64,000 bases of DNA, taken from positions 434,001 to 498,000 of the forward strand of contig JBFWVZ010000003.1 in NCBI GenBank assembly GCA_050246475.1. The letters run 5' to 3'. This document shows positions 57,873 through 64,000 of the stretch, in pieces (the stretch's first letter is position 1; each line of letters begins with the position of its first letter). The position numbers and the translations under genes were made by a program. Source of the DNA: CADEEL01 sp050246475. GTDB taxonomy: Bacteria; Pseudomonadota; Alphaproteobacteria; Caulobacterales; Aquidulcibacteraceae. The notes under the pieces are model-generated. The model was not told the DNA's origin and ran no database searches. It saw only the letters and a program-made list of their open reading frames with translations.

Positions 57873-58253
57873 TCAGCGCGGGGGATGGACTTCCGCCACG
57901 CGATAGACGAGCGCATCGCCGTCAGCCTCGTGCACCGTCACGTATTCGCCGGCGCGCAAGCGATGATCGCCGAGGCGGAAGAGCGGCTCGTCGGGGCCTT
58001 CTTCATCCTCGTCGTAACGGAAGAACCAATGCGAGCCGCGATGGCTGAGCCAGCCGTCGGCTTTCTCGTCGGGATCGGGCGAGAAGCGATCCACGGTGCA
58101 GCGCGCCTTCGCGGCGCGCCACGCGGCCAGATCGAGTCTGTCGTCCGCGTCGAGCGGCGCCACGATCTTGTAGCCGCGCTGGTCGTCGCCTTCGGGAATG
58201 CCTGCGTCGGGATTGCGCGCCAAGCGCAGCACGATGGTTGAGAGACCGCTCAT
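57873..58253 (-). CDS. Conserved hypothetical protein of usp/FixK clusters
   Basis: The 126-residue soluble protein is acidic, with GYKIVAPLDADDRLDLAAWR, a central SHRGSHWFFRYDEDEEGPDE and LFRLGDHRLRAGEYVTVHEA. I know this type of sequence from alphaproteobacterial regions with universal stress proteins and FixK-like regulators, but no function is assigned. Spacing to the usp gene upstream is 11 bases and to the membrane peptide downstream 22, so it is part of the operon. Confidence 0.7.
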   Translation of the reverse strand: MSGLSTIVLRLARNPDAGIPEGDDQRGYKIVAPLDADDRLDLAAWRAAKARCTVDRFSPDPDEKADGWLSHRGSHWFFRYDEDEEGPDEPLFRLGDHRLRAGEYVTVHEADGDALVYRVAEVHPPR

Positions 58254-58264
58254 CGCATCCTCCT

Positions 58265-59092
58265 TCAGTGCGCCAGCAAGAGCGGGATGGCGGCGTCTTC
58301 CAGCATCGTGCGCGTGGCGCCGCCGAAGAGCGCCTGCTGCAGGCGCGCGTGATGGTAGGCGCCCATGACGACGAGATCGCAGCAGGAATCCTCCGCCGCC
58401 GCGAGCAGCGCTTCGCCCGCATTGCGCCCGAGCCCGTCGAAATTGCGCACATCGACCCGGTAGCCGTGGCGCGCCAGATGCGCCGCGATATCGGCGCCTG
58501 GCGCTTCGCCGACGCCGCCCGCGCGCGGCTGCGCATCGACGGTGCCCACGATGATGTCATCGGCGCCCTCAAGAAAAGCGTGCGCCCCGGCTAGCGCGTG
58601 CGCGGCCTCCCGGCTTGCGTCCCACGCCAGAAAGATTCTGGCGAAGCGTGCTTCGAGCTTGGCTTTCGCGGGTATCGCCAGAACGGGGCGGCCCGAATCC
58701 ATCAGCAGCCCCTCCAGCACATCCACGCGCGCGGACGCGCGCTCGCGCCCCGGCGCGGCGATGATCGAGAGATCGGAGTGGCGCGCCGCCGTCACCGCCG
58801 CGGCGATCGCCGCATGCGACCAAGTTTCGATCGTGCGCGCTTCCCAGGCGTTGCGCTTCGCCTGCACGTCGATCTTGGCGCGCGCCTTGGCCGCTTGCGC
58901 ATGCACCATGTTGATCACGTCGCCGAGCACGGCCGTCATGCCGTCGCCGGCGGTGACGGGCTCGGGCAGCGGCGCCACCAGCGTCACCGCGACGTGCGCG
59001 TTGCGAACGATCTCGAGCGTTTCGAGCGCCTCAAGCAAAGCAGCGTCGCCCGGCTCGTCGAATACTGGTGCGAAAACATCCTTGATCGCCAT
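58265..59092 (-). CDS. Universal stress protein, tandem UspA domains
   Basis: The 275-residue protein shows the same two-half architecture as the two other usp genes. The second half has IFLAWDASREAAHALAGAHA and LVVMGAYHHARLQQALFGGA, and the same C-terminal LLLAH. The first half shows DVFAPVFDEPGDAALLEALE in place of the usual nucleotide loop. Member of the seven-gene operon between the quinone reductase (13 bases) and the hypothetical gene (11 bases). Confidence 0.87.
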   Translation of the reverse strand: MAIKDVFAPVFDEPGDAALLEALETLEIVRNAHVAVTLVAPLPEPVTAGDGMTAVLGDVINMVHAQAAKARAKIDVQAKRNAWEARTIETWSHAAIAAAVTAARHSDLSIIAAPGRERASARVDVLEGLLMDSGRPVLAIPAKAKLEARFARIFLAWDASREAAHALAGAHAFLEGADDIIVGTVDAQPRAGGVGEAPGADIAAHLARHGYRVDVRNFDGLGRNAGEALLAAAEDSCCDLVVMGAYHHARLQQALFGGATRTMLEDAAIPLLLAH

Positions 59093-59105
59093 GGCGCTCT
59101 CTCCT

Positions 59106-59738
59106 TCAGTGCGGGGCTGCTGGTTGAAGCGTGCGCGCGGCAGGCGCGGCGCGCTCTGTTTCGGCCGCCGCGGAGCGCACTTCCTCGGCGCAGCGTTCGA
59201 CCGCGTCGGCGCGCATGAACGGCGTCACGCAGCCGAAATGCACGTGATTGAGCACGCTCAGCCCGCAGACTTCAGCCCAGTGTCTGCTGAACAACGTCTC
59301 GATGGCGCTCAATTGCCCTTTGGCGTTCAGCCATTCTTCCGGCGCGCCCGAAGACGTAAAGCAAATGAGCCGCCGGCCCGTCAGCAGCGGCTGGTTCGCG
59401 CCGCCTTCGCGCGGCCCGTAGCCGAAGCCCATCCCGAACACGCGCTGGATGTAGCCGGAGACGATCGCCGGCGGCGTGTTGAACCAGAGCGGATAGAAGA
59501 ACGCGAAGACATCCGCCGTTGCGAGGAAATCTCGCTCGCGCTCGACATCGGCCGCGACACAGAAGCCCTTGGGGCGCGGGATTTCGGAATCCGCGAGCCG
59601 CGGCTCGAACTGGATGTCGTAGAGATCGCGCACGATCACGCCGCCGCCATTGGCGCGCACGGATTCGGAATAAGCGTCCGCCATGGTGAGCGTGAAGCTG
59701 CGTGCGGCGGGGTGTACGACGATGAGGGCGTGTTGCAT
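59106..59738 (-). CDS. NAD(P)H-dependent quinone reductase-like flavoprotein
   Basis: The 210-residue flavodoxin-fold protein matches the NQO1/KefF type: LIVVHPAARSFTLTMADAYS (FMN/FAD phosphate site), RDLYDIQFEP, FFYPLWFNTPPAIVSGYIQR (the flavin isoalloxazine motif), VFGMGFGYGP and LICFTSSGAPEEWL. It would transfer two electrons from NAD(P)H to quinones or similar acceptors. It follows the regulator gene by 12 bases, so it is the second gene of the operon. Confidence 0.85.
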   Translation of the reverse strand: MQHALIVVHPAARSFTLTMADAYSESVRANGGGVIVRDLYDIQFEPRLADSEIPRPKGFCVAADVERERDFLATADVFAFFYPLWFNTPPAIVSGYIQRVFGMGFGYGPREGGANQPLLTGRRLICFTSSGAPEEWLNAKGQLSAIETLFSRHWAEVCGLSVLNHVHFGCVTPFMRADAVERCAEEVRSAAAETERAAPAARTLQPAAPH

Positions 59739-59750
59739 GGCGGCCTCCGC

Positions 59751-60419
59751 TCACGCGGCGATCGTTTCGAAGGCTTGGCGGTCGCGAATGGTGACAAGCC
59801 GTGCGATCGGCATGGAGATCAATCCGTCTCGCTCAAGTTGCGTGAACGTGCGCGACACCGTTTCAATCGTGAGGCCGAGATAGTCGGCGATATCGCTTCG
59901 AGACATCGGCAGCTCGATCGCATCGCCGCCTCCGAGGCGATCGGCAATCTCGAGCAGGAAAGTGGTGACGCGCTCCAGCGCCGATTTGCGGCCCAGCAGG
60001 AGCATGTGCTCCTGCAGCCGTTCGAGATCGTGCGCCGTGAGATCCCACATCACACGGCCGATCCGGGCATTGCGGCTCGCCGCGTCTTCGATCAGCGAGC
60101 GGCGCGCCATCGCGATGCGGCTGTTCACCACCGCCTCGGCGGCGAAGCGGTGCGCCGCGCCGGGCTCGAACCCGAACACTTCGCCAGGAAGGAAGAATGC
60201 GCTGATGTGGCGCCGGCCATCGCCCAAGAGGCGCGTGATCCGCACCGCGCCGGAGACGACCTTGTAAACGTAGCGCGCCGCGTCTTCCTCCGCGTAGATT
60301 TCCTCGTTGCGGGCAAACGGCGCGGTCACGCTGGAGACGGGCAGACCGGGGGCGAATTCATGGGCCCCGCGCGCCTGGGGCGCTTCGAACCGGCTTTCAT
60401 TGAGCGCCAACATCGTCAT
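59751..60419 (-). CDS. Crp/Fnr family regulator, FixK-like (no Fe-S cysteines)
   Basis: The 222-residue regulator has a cyclic-nucleotide-type N-terminal barrel (40-130; LPGEVFGFEPG) and a C-terminal HTH (165-220; SRSDIADYLGLTIETVSRTF). The recognition helix ETVSRTFTQLE has the E-x2-S-R pattern for TTGAT-type boxes. There is no cysteine in the whole protein, so it cannot carry the oxygen-sensing 4Fe-4S cluster of FNR and should act like FixK, controlled at the level of its expression. It heads the usp operon, and a TTGAT-N4-GTCAA box lies before ccoN 0.9 kb away. Confidence 0.9.
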   Translation of the reverse strand: MTMLALNESRFEAPQARGAHEFAPGLPVSSVTAPFARNEEIYAEEDAARYVYKVVSGAVRITRLLGDGRRHISAFFLPGEVFGFEPGAAHRFAAEAVVNSRIAMARRSLIEDAASRNARIGRVMWDLTAHDLERLQEHMLLLGRKSALERVTTFLLEIADRLGGGDAIELPMSRSDIADYLGLTIETVSRTFTQLERDGLISMPIARLVTIRDRQAFETIAA

Positions 60420-60516
60420 GCCCTGTCTCCCTTGTGGTGAGAAAGGGCTACCGCGCGCCGGGCGGCCGAAACATTCAGGTCGAACGCTTAAGGGAAACTA
60501 CGTAACGCAGCGTCGC

Positions 60517-60942
60517 TCAGGCGAGCGCGCCGAGCAGCGCCTTGGCGTCGGCGTTCACGTAGTCGCCGACGATTTCGCGCGTCACGCGCGATTTCAGCTT
60601 CGCCGGCGCCGTTTCGCGGAACGCGCCGAGCGCGCGCGGCCCCGCCGCCACGATAAGCCGATCGAACGCTCTGGCCGCAGCGCGCATTTCAAGATGCGCC
60701 GCGACATCGGCGACGAACGCGGTTTCGAGATTGCGCTCGGCGTCCGTGCGCGGCGCGGCGGCGCCGCGATGCGGGCTCGCGCTCGAATAGACCGTGTCGG
60801 CCGGCGCTTCGAACCTCGGCTTGTGCGGGCCGCTGCGCGCTTCGTCTTCAAGCTCAATCAGCTCGCCCGCGCCGATGCGATAGTGAAAGACGCGGCACGC
60901 GGCCCCGTCAAAGGTCGCGACCCAGGTGATCTCGGATTTCAT
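60517..60942 (-). CDS. Host attachment family protein (baeRF-like)
   Basis: The 141-residue protein starts at ATG 60942; the open frame reaches further upstream without protein-like sequence. MKSEITWVATFDGAACRVFH, then the variable charged linker, and AAHLEMRAAARAFDRLIVAAGPRALGAFRE match the so-called host attachment proteins, an archaeal release-factor-1-like fold of unknown function. The family name comes from plant-associated bacteria. It lies between the FixK-like operon and the ccoN divergent region, on the same strand as the operon but 97 bases from its start. Confidence 0.78.
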   Translation of the reverse strand: MKSEITWVATFDGAACRVFHYRIGAGELIELEDEARSGPHKPRFEAPADTVYSSASPHRGAAAPRTDAERNLETAFVADVAAHLEMRAAARAFDRLIVAAGPRALGAFRETAPAKLKSRVTREIVGDYVNADAKALLGALA

Positions 60943-60992
60943 GCGCGGCTCCGGCGTTCCCTCAGCTAGATGTGTTCCGGATGAGCGCGCGT

Positions 60993-61277
60993 TCAAGCGC
61001 GCGCCAGCGCCTTTGTGTACGCAAGAAGCGAGTTGAAGAGGACGCCCGCGCCGACGGCCGCTAGGCTCAACGCCGGCCAGCACCGCGCGCAATGGCCGAG
61101 AAGGGTTTGGCTTTCACCGTGAATCGCGGCGCCGCCGCACCAGGCGCCGGAGACCACGCTCTCGATTCCGGCGGCCGCCTCGGCCTGGCGCAGAAGCACG
61201 AGCCCGGCAGCAAGCGCCGCCGCTCCGGCGATGGCTCGGATCTCCGCCGCGCGGAGATGAAGTGCGGGTGTGTTCAT
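60993..61277 (-). CDS. Small membrane protein with CxxC, divergent from ccoN
   Basis: The 94-residue protein starts at ATG 61277 with AGGGGA about 8 bases upstream. A hydrophobic helix (AIAGAAALAAGLVLLRQ), then VVSGAWCGGAAIHG, then GHCARCWPALSLAAVGAGVLF, a second helix preceded by a C-x2-C. Such small CxxC membrane proteins occur beside cbb3 oxidase genes, but I cannot name it. The FixK/FNR box between it and ccoN could drive both. Confidence 0.62.
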   Translation of the reverse strand: MNTPALHLRAAEIRAIAGAAALAAGLVLLRQAEAAAGIESVVSGAWCGGAAIHGESQTLLGHCARCWPALSLAAVGAGVLFNSLLAYTKALARA

Positions 61278-61328
61278 ACGCAATTCCCCTTTGCGATTCC
61301 TGGGTAGGCGCAGGACCCGCGCGCGCCC

Positions 61329-61342
61329 TTGATCCACGTCAA
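61329..61342. promoter_or_regulatory. FixK/FNR box upstream of ccoN
   Basis: TTGATCCACGTCAA matches the FNR/FixK consensus TTGAT-N4-ATCAA at 9 of 10 defined positions. Its centre is about 81 bases before the ccoN ATG and 58 bases before the start of the divergent small membrane protein. This is the expected activator site for microaerobic induction of cbb3 oxidase. Confidence 0.8.
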
Positions 61343-61416
61343 AGCCGCGGACGCGGCTCAAGCGCATGCAAGCCCCGCGGCCCGCGCCAATGCGAGTCGC
61401 CGCTTGAGGGGCGCGC

Positions 61417-63057
61417 ATGACGACGCAAACGAACGCGACGAAATTCGACGATCCATGGGAGGCGATCCCCATCGCCGCGATCGTCGTGATCGGCGCGCTG
61501 CTGTGCCTTGCCGGCGCCGCGCGCGCCGAGGACTTCCGCTTCGAAACGCAGATGTACACCGCCGCCGCCGGCTTCGTGTTCGGTCTCTGGGCGCTGGCCT
61601 ATTGGCTGGCGAACCGCGCCGAGGGCCAGCGCACTTTCTATCAGGACAACGTCATCAAGGCGGGCGTCGTCGCTTCGATGTTCTGGGGGATCGCGGGGCT
61701 GCTGGTCGGCGTCGTCATCGCACTGCAGCTGTCCTTCCCCGAGATTTTCTACTTTCCAGAACTCGGCTGGACGAATTTCGGGCGCATGCGGCCGCTGCAC
61801 ACTTCGGCCGTCATCTTCGCGTTCGGCGGCAATGTGCTCATCGCGACGAGCTTCTATGTCGTGCAGCGCACATCGCGCGCGCGCCTCGCCGGGGGCGCTT
61901 GGCCGTGGTTCGTGTTCTGGGGCTACCAGCTCTTCATCGTGCTCGCGGGCACGGGCTATCTCTTGGGCGTCACGCAAGGGCGCGAATACGCCGAGCCGCC
62001 TTGGTACACCGATCTTTGGCTGACGCTCGTCTGGGTCGTCTATCTGCTCGTCTATCTCGCCACGCTCTGGAAGCGGCAAGAGAAGCACATCTACGTCGCC
62101 AACTGGTTCTATCTCGCGTTCATCGTGACGATAGCGATGCTGCACATCGTCAACAATCTCGCGGTGCCCATCTCGTTCTCCAGCTGGTTCAGCTATTCGG
62201 CGTTCGCGGGCGTGCAGGATGCGCTGACGCAATGGTGGTACGGCCACAACGCCGTCGGCTTCTTCCTCACCGCCGGCTTCCTCGGGATCATGTATTATTT
62301 CATCCCGAAGCAGGCCGAGCGGCCGGTCTATTCGTACCGGCTCTCCATCATCCACTTCTGGGCGCTCATCTTCCTCTACATCTGGGCAGGCCCGCACCAT
62401 TTGCACTACACCGCGCTGCCGCAATGGGCCCAAACGCTCGGCGCCACGTTCTCCATCATGCTCTGGATGCCGAGCTGGGGCGGCATGATCAACGGGCTGA
62501 TGACGCTCTCCGGCGCGTGGGACAAGCTCAGAACCGATCCCGTTCTGCGCATGCTCGTCGTCTCCGTCGCGTTCTACGGGATGAGCACGTTCGAAGGCCC
62601 GGTGATGAGCATCCGCGCCGTGAACTCCCTCTCGCACTATACGGACTGGACGATAGGCCACGTGCACTCCGGCGCGCTCGGCTGGGTCGGCTTCGTCTCC
62701 TTCGGCGCGATCTATTGCCTTGTGCCGTGGCTGTGGAAGCGCGAGCGCCTTTACTCGAACGCGCTTGTCGAATGGCATTTCTGGATCGCGACGCTCGGCA
62801 TCGTTCTCTACATCACGTCGATGTGGGTCGCCGGCATCATGCAGGGGCTCATGTGGCGCGCCTATAACGAGTTCGGCTTCCTCGAATACTCGTTCGTCGA
62901 GACCGTCGAGGCGATGCATCCCTATTACATCATTCGCGCTTTGGGCGGCGTGCTTTACCTCCTTGGCGCACTTCTCATGGCCTACAATCTCTGGCGCACC
63001 GTGCAGGGCCCTGCGCCCGCGCGCGCGCCCCAAATCCACGCCGTTCCGGCGCAATAG
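61417..63057 (+). CDS. ccoN: cbb3-type cytochrome c oxidase subunit I
   Basis: The 546-residue catalytic subunit of the high-affinity cbb3 oxidase reduces oxygen to water at the inner membrane and pumps protons. AGGGG lies 6 bases before ATG 61417. Twelve or more helices are present. Heme and copper ligands are visible as RPLHTSAVIFAFGGN, WWYGHNAVGFFLTAGFLG (with the cross-link tyrosine in IMYYFIPK), WAGPHHLHYTALP and the double histidine GHVHSGALGW. It starts the ccoNOQP operon behind a FixK/FNR box. Confidence 0.97.
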   Translation: MTTQTNATKFDDPWEAIPIAAIVVIGALLCLAGAARAEDFRFETQMYTAAAGFVFGLWALAYWLANRAEGQRTFYQDNVIKAGVVASMFWGIAGLLVGVVIALQLSFPEIFYFPELGWTNFGRMRPLHTSAVIFAFGGNVLIATSFYVVQRTSRARLAGGAWPWFVFWGYQLFIVLAGTGYLLGVTQGREYAEPPWYTDLWLTLVWVVYLLVYLATLWKRQEKHIYVANWFYLAFIVTIAMLHIVNNLAVPISFSSWFSYSAFAGVQDALTQWWYGHNAVGFFLTAGFLGIMYYFIPKQAERPVYSYRLSIIHFWALIFLYIWAGPHHLHYTALPQWAQTLGATFSIMLWMPSWGGMINGLMTLSGAWDKLRTDPVLRMLVVSVAFYGMSTFEGPVMSIRAVNSLSHYTDWTIGHVHSGALGWVGFVSFGAIYCLVPWLWKRERLYSNALVEWHFWIATLGIVLYITSMWVAGIMQGLMWRAYNEFGFLEYSFVETVEAMHPYYIIRALGGVLYLLGALLMAYNLWRTVQGPAPARAPQIHAVPAQ

Positions 63058-63068
63058 GAGCGGCGATC

Positions 63069-63803
63069 ATGTGGCGCCTCCATCGCTTCTTTGAAAAATA
63101 CACGATGATCCTGCTGATCGGGATTCTCGTCGTCGTCTCGATCGGCGGGCTCGTGCAGATCACGCCGCTCTTCTTCATCGAATCCACGATCGAGCGCGTG
63201 GAGGGCGTGCGGCCTTACACGCCGCTCGAACTCGCGGGCCGGCAAGTGTACGTCCGCGAGGGCTGCTACACCTGCCACTCGCAGATGATCCGCCCGCTGC
63301 GCGATGAGGTGGAGCGTTACGGCCATTATAGCCTCGCGGCCGAGAGCATGTACGACCACCCCTTCCAATGGGGCTCGAAGCGCACCGGCCCCGATCTCGC
63401 GCGCGTGGGCGGACGCTACAGCGACGAATGGCACCGCGATCACTTGATCGAGCCGCGCTCCGTCGTGCCGGAATCGATCATGCCGCCCTACGCGTTCTTG
63501 AGCGATCACACGCTCGATCCCTCACGCGCCGTCGAGCATCTGCGCGCGAACCGCATGGTCGGCGTGCCTTATACGGATGAGCAACTCGCCAACGCAGGCG
63601 CCGATATGCGCACGCAAGTCGATCCGATGTCGCCGGGTTTTGACGATTTCCGCCGCCGCTACCCGAACGCGCCGATCCGCGATTTCGACGGCGATCCGGC
63701 CCGCCTCACCGAGATGGACGCCATCATCGCTTATCTCCAGCACCTCGGCACGAGCGTCGATTTCTCCACCTACGAGGCTGAAGCGCCTCAAAACCTCCGG
63801 TGA
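63069..63803 (+). CDS. ccoO: cbb3-type cytochrome c oxidase subunit II (monoheme cytochrome c)
   Basis: The 244-residue protein has one N-terminal membrane anchor (YTMILLIGILVVVSIGGLV) and a periplasmic cytochrome c domain. The heme is attached at C66-Y-T-C69-H70 (EGCYTCHSQMIRP), and the axial methionine is in VVPESIMPPYAFL. It passes electrons from CcoP to the catalytic subunit. GGAG lies 8 bases upstream, and 11 bases separate it from ccoN. Confidence 0.97.
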   Translation: MWRLHRFFEKYTMILLIGILVVVSIGGLVQITPLFFIESTIERVEGVRPYTPLELAGRQVYVREGCYTCHSQMIRPLRDEVERYGHYSLAAESMYDHPFQWGSKRTGPDLARVGGRYSDEWHRDHLIEPRSVVPESIMPPYAFLSDHTLDPSRAVEHLRANRMVGVPYTDEQLANAGADMRTQVDPMSPGFDDFRRRYPNAPIRDFDGDPARLTEMDAIIAYLQHLGTSVDFSTYEAEAPQNLR

Positions 63804-63808
63804 GCGCG

Positions 63809-63976
63809 ATGAGCTACGCCGCCATATCCCACTTCGCGCAGACTTGGGGGCTTGCGCTTCTGCTCGTCTGCTTCGCCGCGGCGCTCGTTTACGCGCTTTG
63901 GCCCGGCAATCGCGAAAAATTCCAACGCGCAGCGCGCGCGCCGCTCGAGAAGGATGATGCAAATGGCGGCGCCTGA
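63809..63976 (+). CDS. ccoQ: cbb3-type oxidase small subunit
   Basis: The 55-residue protein has one helix (LALLLVCFAAALVYALWP) followed by a charged tail (GNREKFQRAARAPLEKDD), the standard CcoQ layout. It helps keep the oxidase complex stable. ATG 63809 follows the ccoO stop by 5 bases, and its last 14 bases overlap the start of ccoP. Confidence 0.9.
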   Translation: MSYAAISHFAQTWGLALLLVCFAAALVYALWPGNREKFQRAARAPLEKDDANGGA

Positions 63977-64000
63977 AGACCGCGAGATTGACGCTCACAG
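63963..64000 (+). CDS. ccoP: cbb3-type oxidase subunit III (diheme cytochrome c), N-terminal fragment
   Basis: ATG 63963 lies inside the end of ccoQ. The visible residues MAAPEDREIDAH match the conserved CcoP N-terminus (DREIDAHTG). The gene continues past the window edge, so only 12 complete codons are seen. The assignment rests on this motif and on gene order. Confidence 0.82.
   Translation, partial: MAAPEDREIDAH

Noticed and set aside
1..64000. CRISPR arrays, rRNA genes and insertion sequences
   Set aside because: No regularly spaced direct repeats, rRNA-like segments or transposase genes were seen. The island integrase is a tyrosine recombinase, not a transposase.

Overview
The window is a chromosome segment from a high-GC Gram-negative bacterium, most likely an alphaproteobacterium of the Caulobacterales/Hyphomonadales type. 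The reasons are many TonB-dependent receptors, a GcvA-type LysR protein, a FixK-like regulator next to a ccoNOQP operon, a rhizobial-type RpiR inositol regulator, and strong G/C bias at third codon positions. The species cannot be fixed from the sequence alone.

Layout, left to right. 1-20.9 kb is ordinary housekeeping and accessory chromosome: an M3 peptidase (cut by the window edge), a cyclase/TolB/TPR protein, cysK, a thioredoxin-reductase-like ferredoxin-NADP reductase, a LysR regulator, an iron-uptake set (PepSY protein, siderophore receptor, PiuC) with Fur-like palindromes, a pectate-lyase-like lipoprotein, a SET methyltransferase, a dicarboxylate symporter, a TetR/metallo-beta-lactamase divergent pair, a UshA-like nucleotidase and katG.

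21.0-37.9 kb is a compact inositol phosphate locus. One tightly overlapping operon carries iolC(fused aldolase-like domain)-iolD-iolE-iolB, then an organophosphate:phosphate-type transporter, an inositol-monophosphatase-family enzyme and a Tat-exported PhoD phosphatase. An RpiR regulator follows, then tandem iolG paralogues, a TonB-dependent receptor and a dual-domain beta-propeller phytase lipoprotein. Read together this looks like a complete route from phytate outside the cell to inositol catabolism inside. GGAA-N6-TTTC motifs lie in front of iolC, iolG/rpiR and the receptor/phytase pair, suggesting one regulator controls all of it.

38.0-56.04 kb is an integrated genomic island of about 18 kb. 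It begins at the 3' end of an intact tRNA-Ser(GCU) gene and ends at a 14-bp copy of that tRNA end next to a tyrosine integrase. Its first half is metal resistance: small periplasmic and membrane metal proteins, MerP/MerT-like and CusF-like proteins, a CDF exporter, CzcCBA and a DsbA-like protein. Its second half is an anti-phage CBASS operon of the E2-only (type II-short) kind, with a CapV-like phospholipase effector, followed by satellite-type genes (XRE regulator, VapE, excisionase, integrase).

56.06-64 kb returns to the chromosome with a low-oxygen region. A seven-gene operon runs from a FixK-like regulator through a quinone reductase, three universal stress proteins and a 31-residue membrane peptide. 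A host-attachment-family protein, a small membrane protein, a FixK/FNR box and ccoNOQ plus the first codons of ccoP follow.
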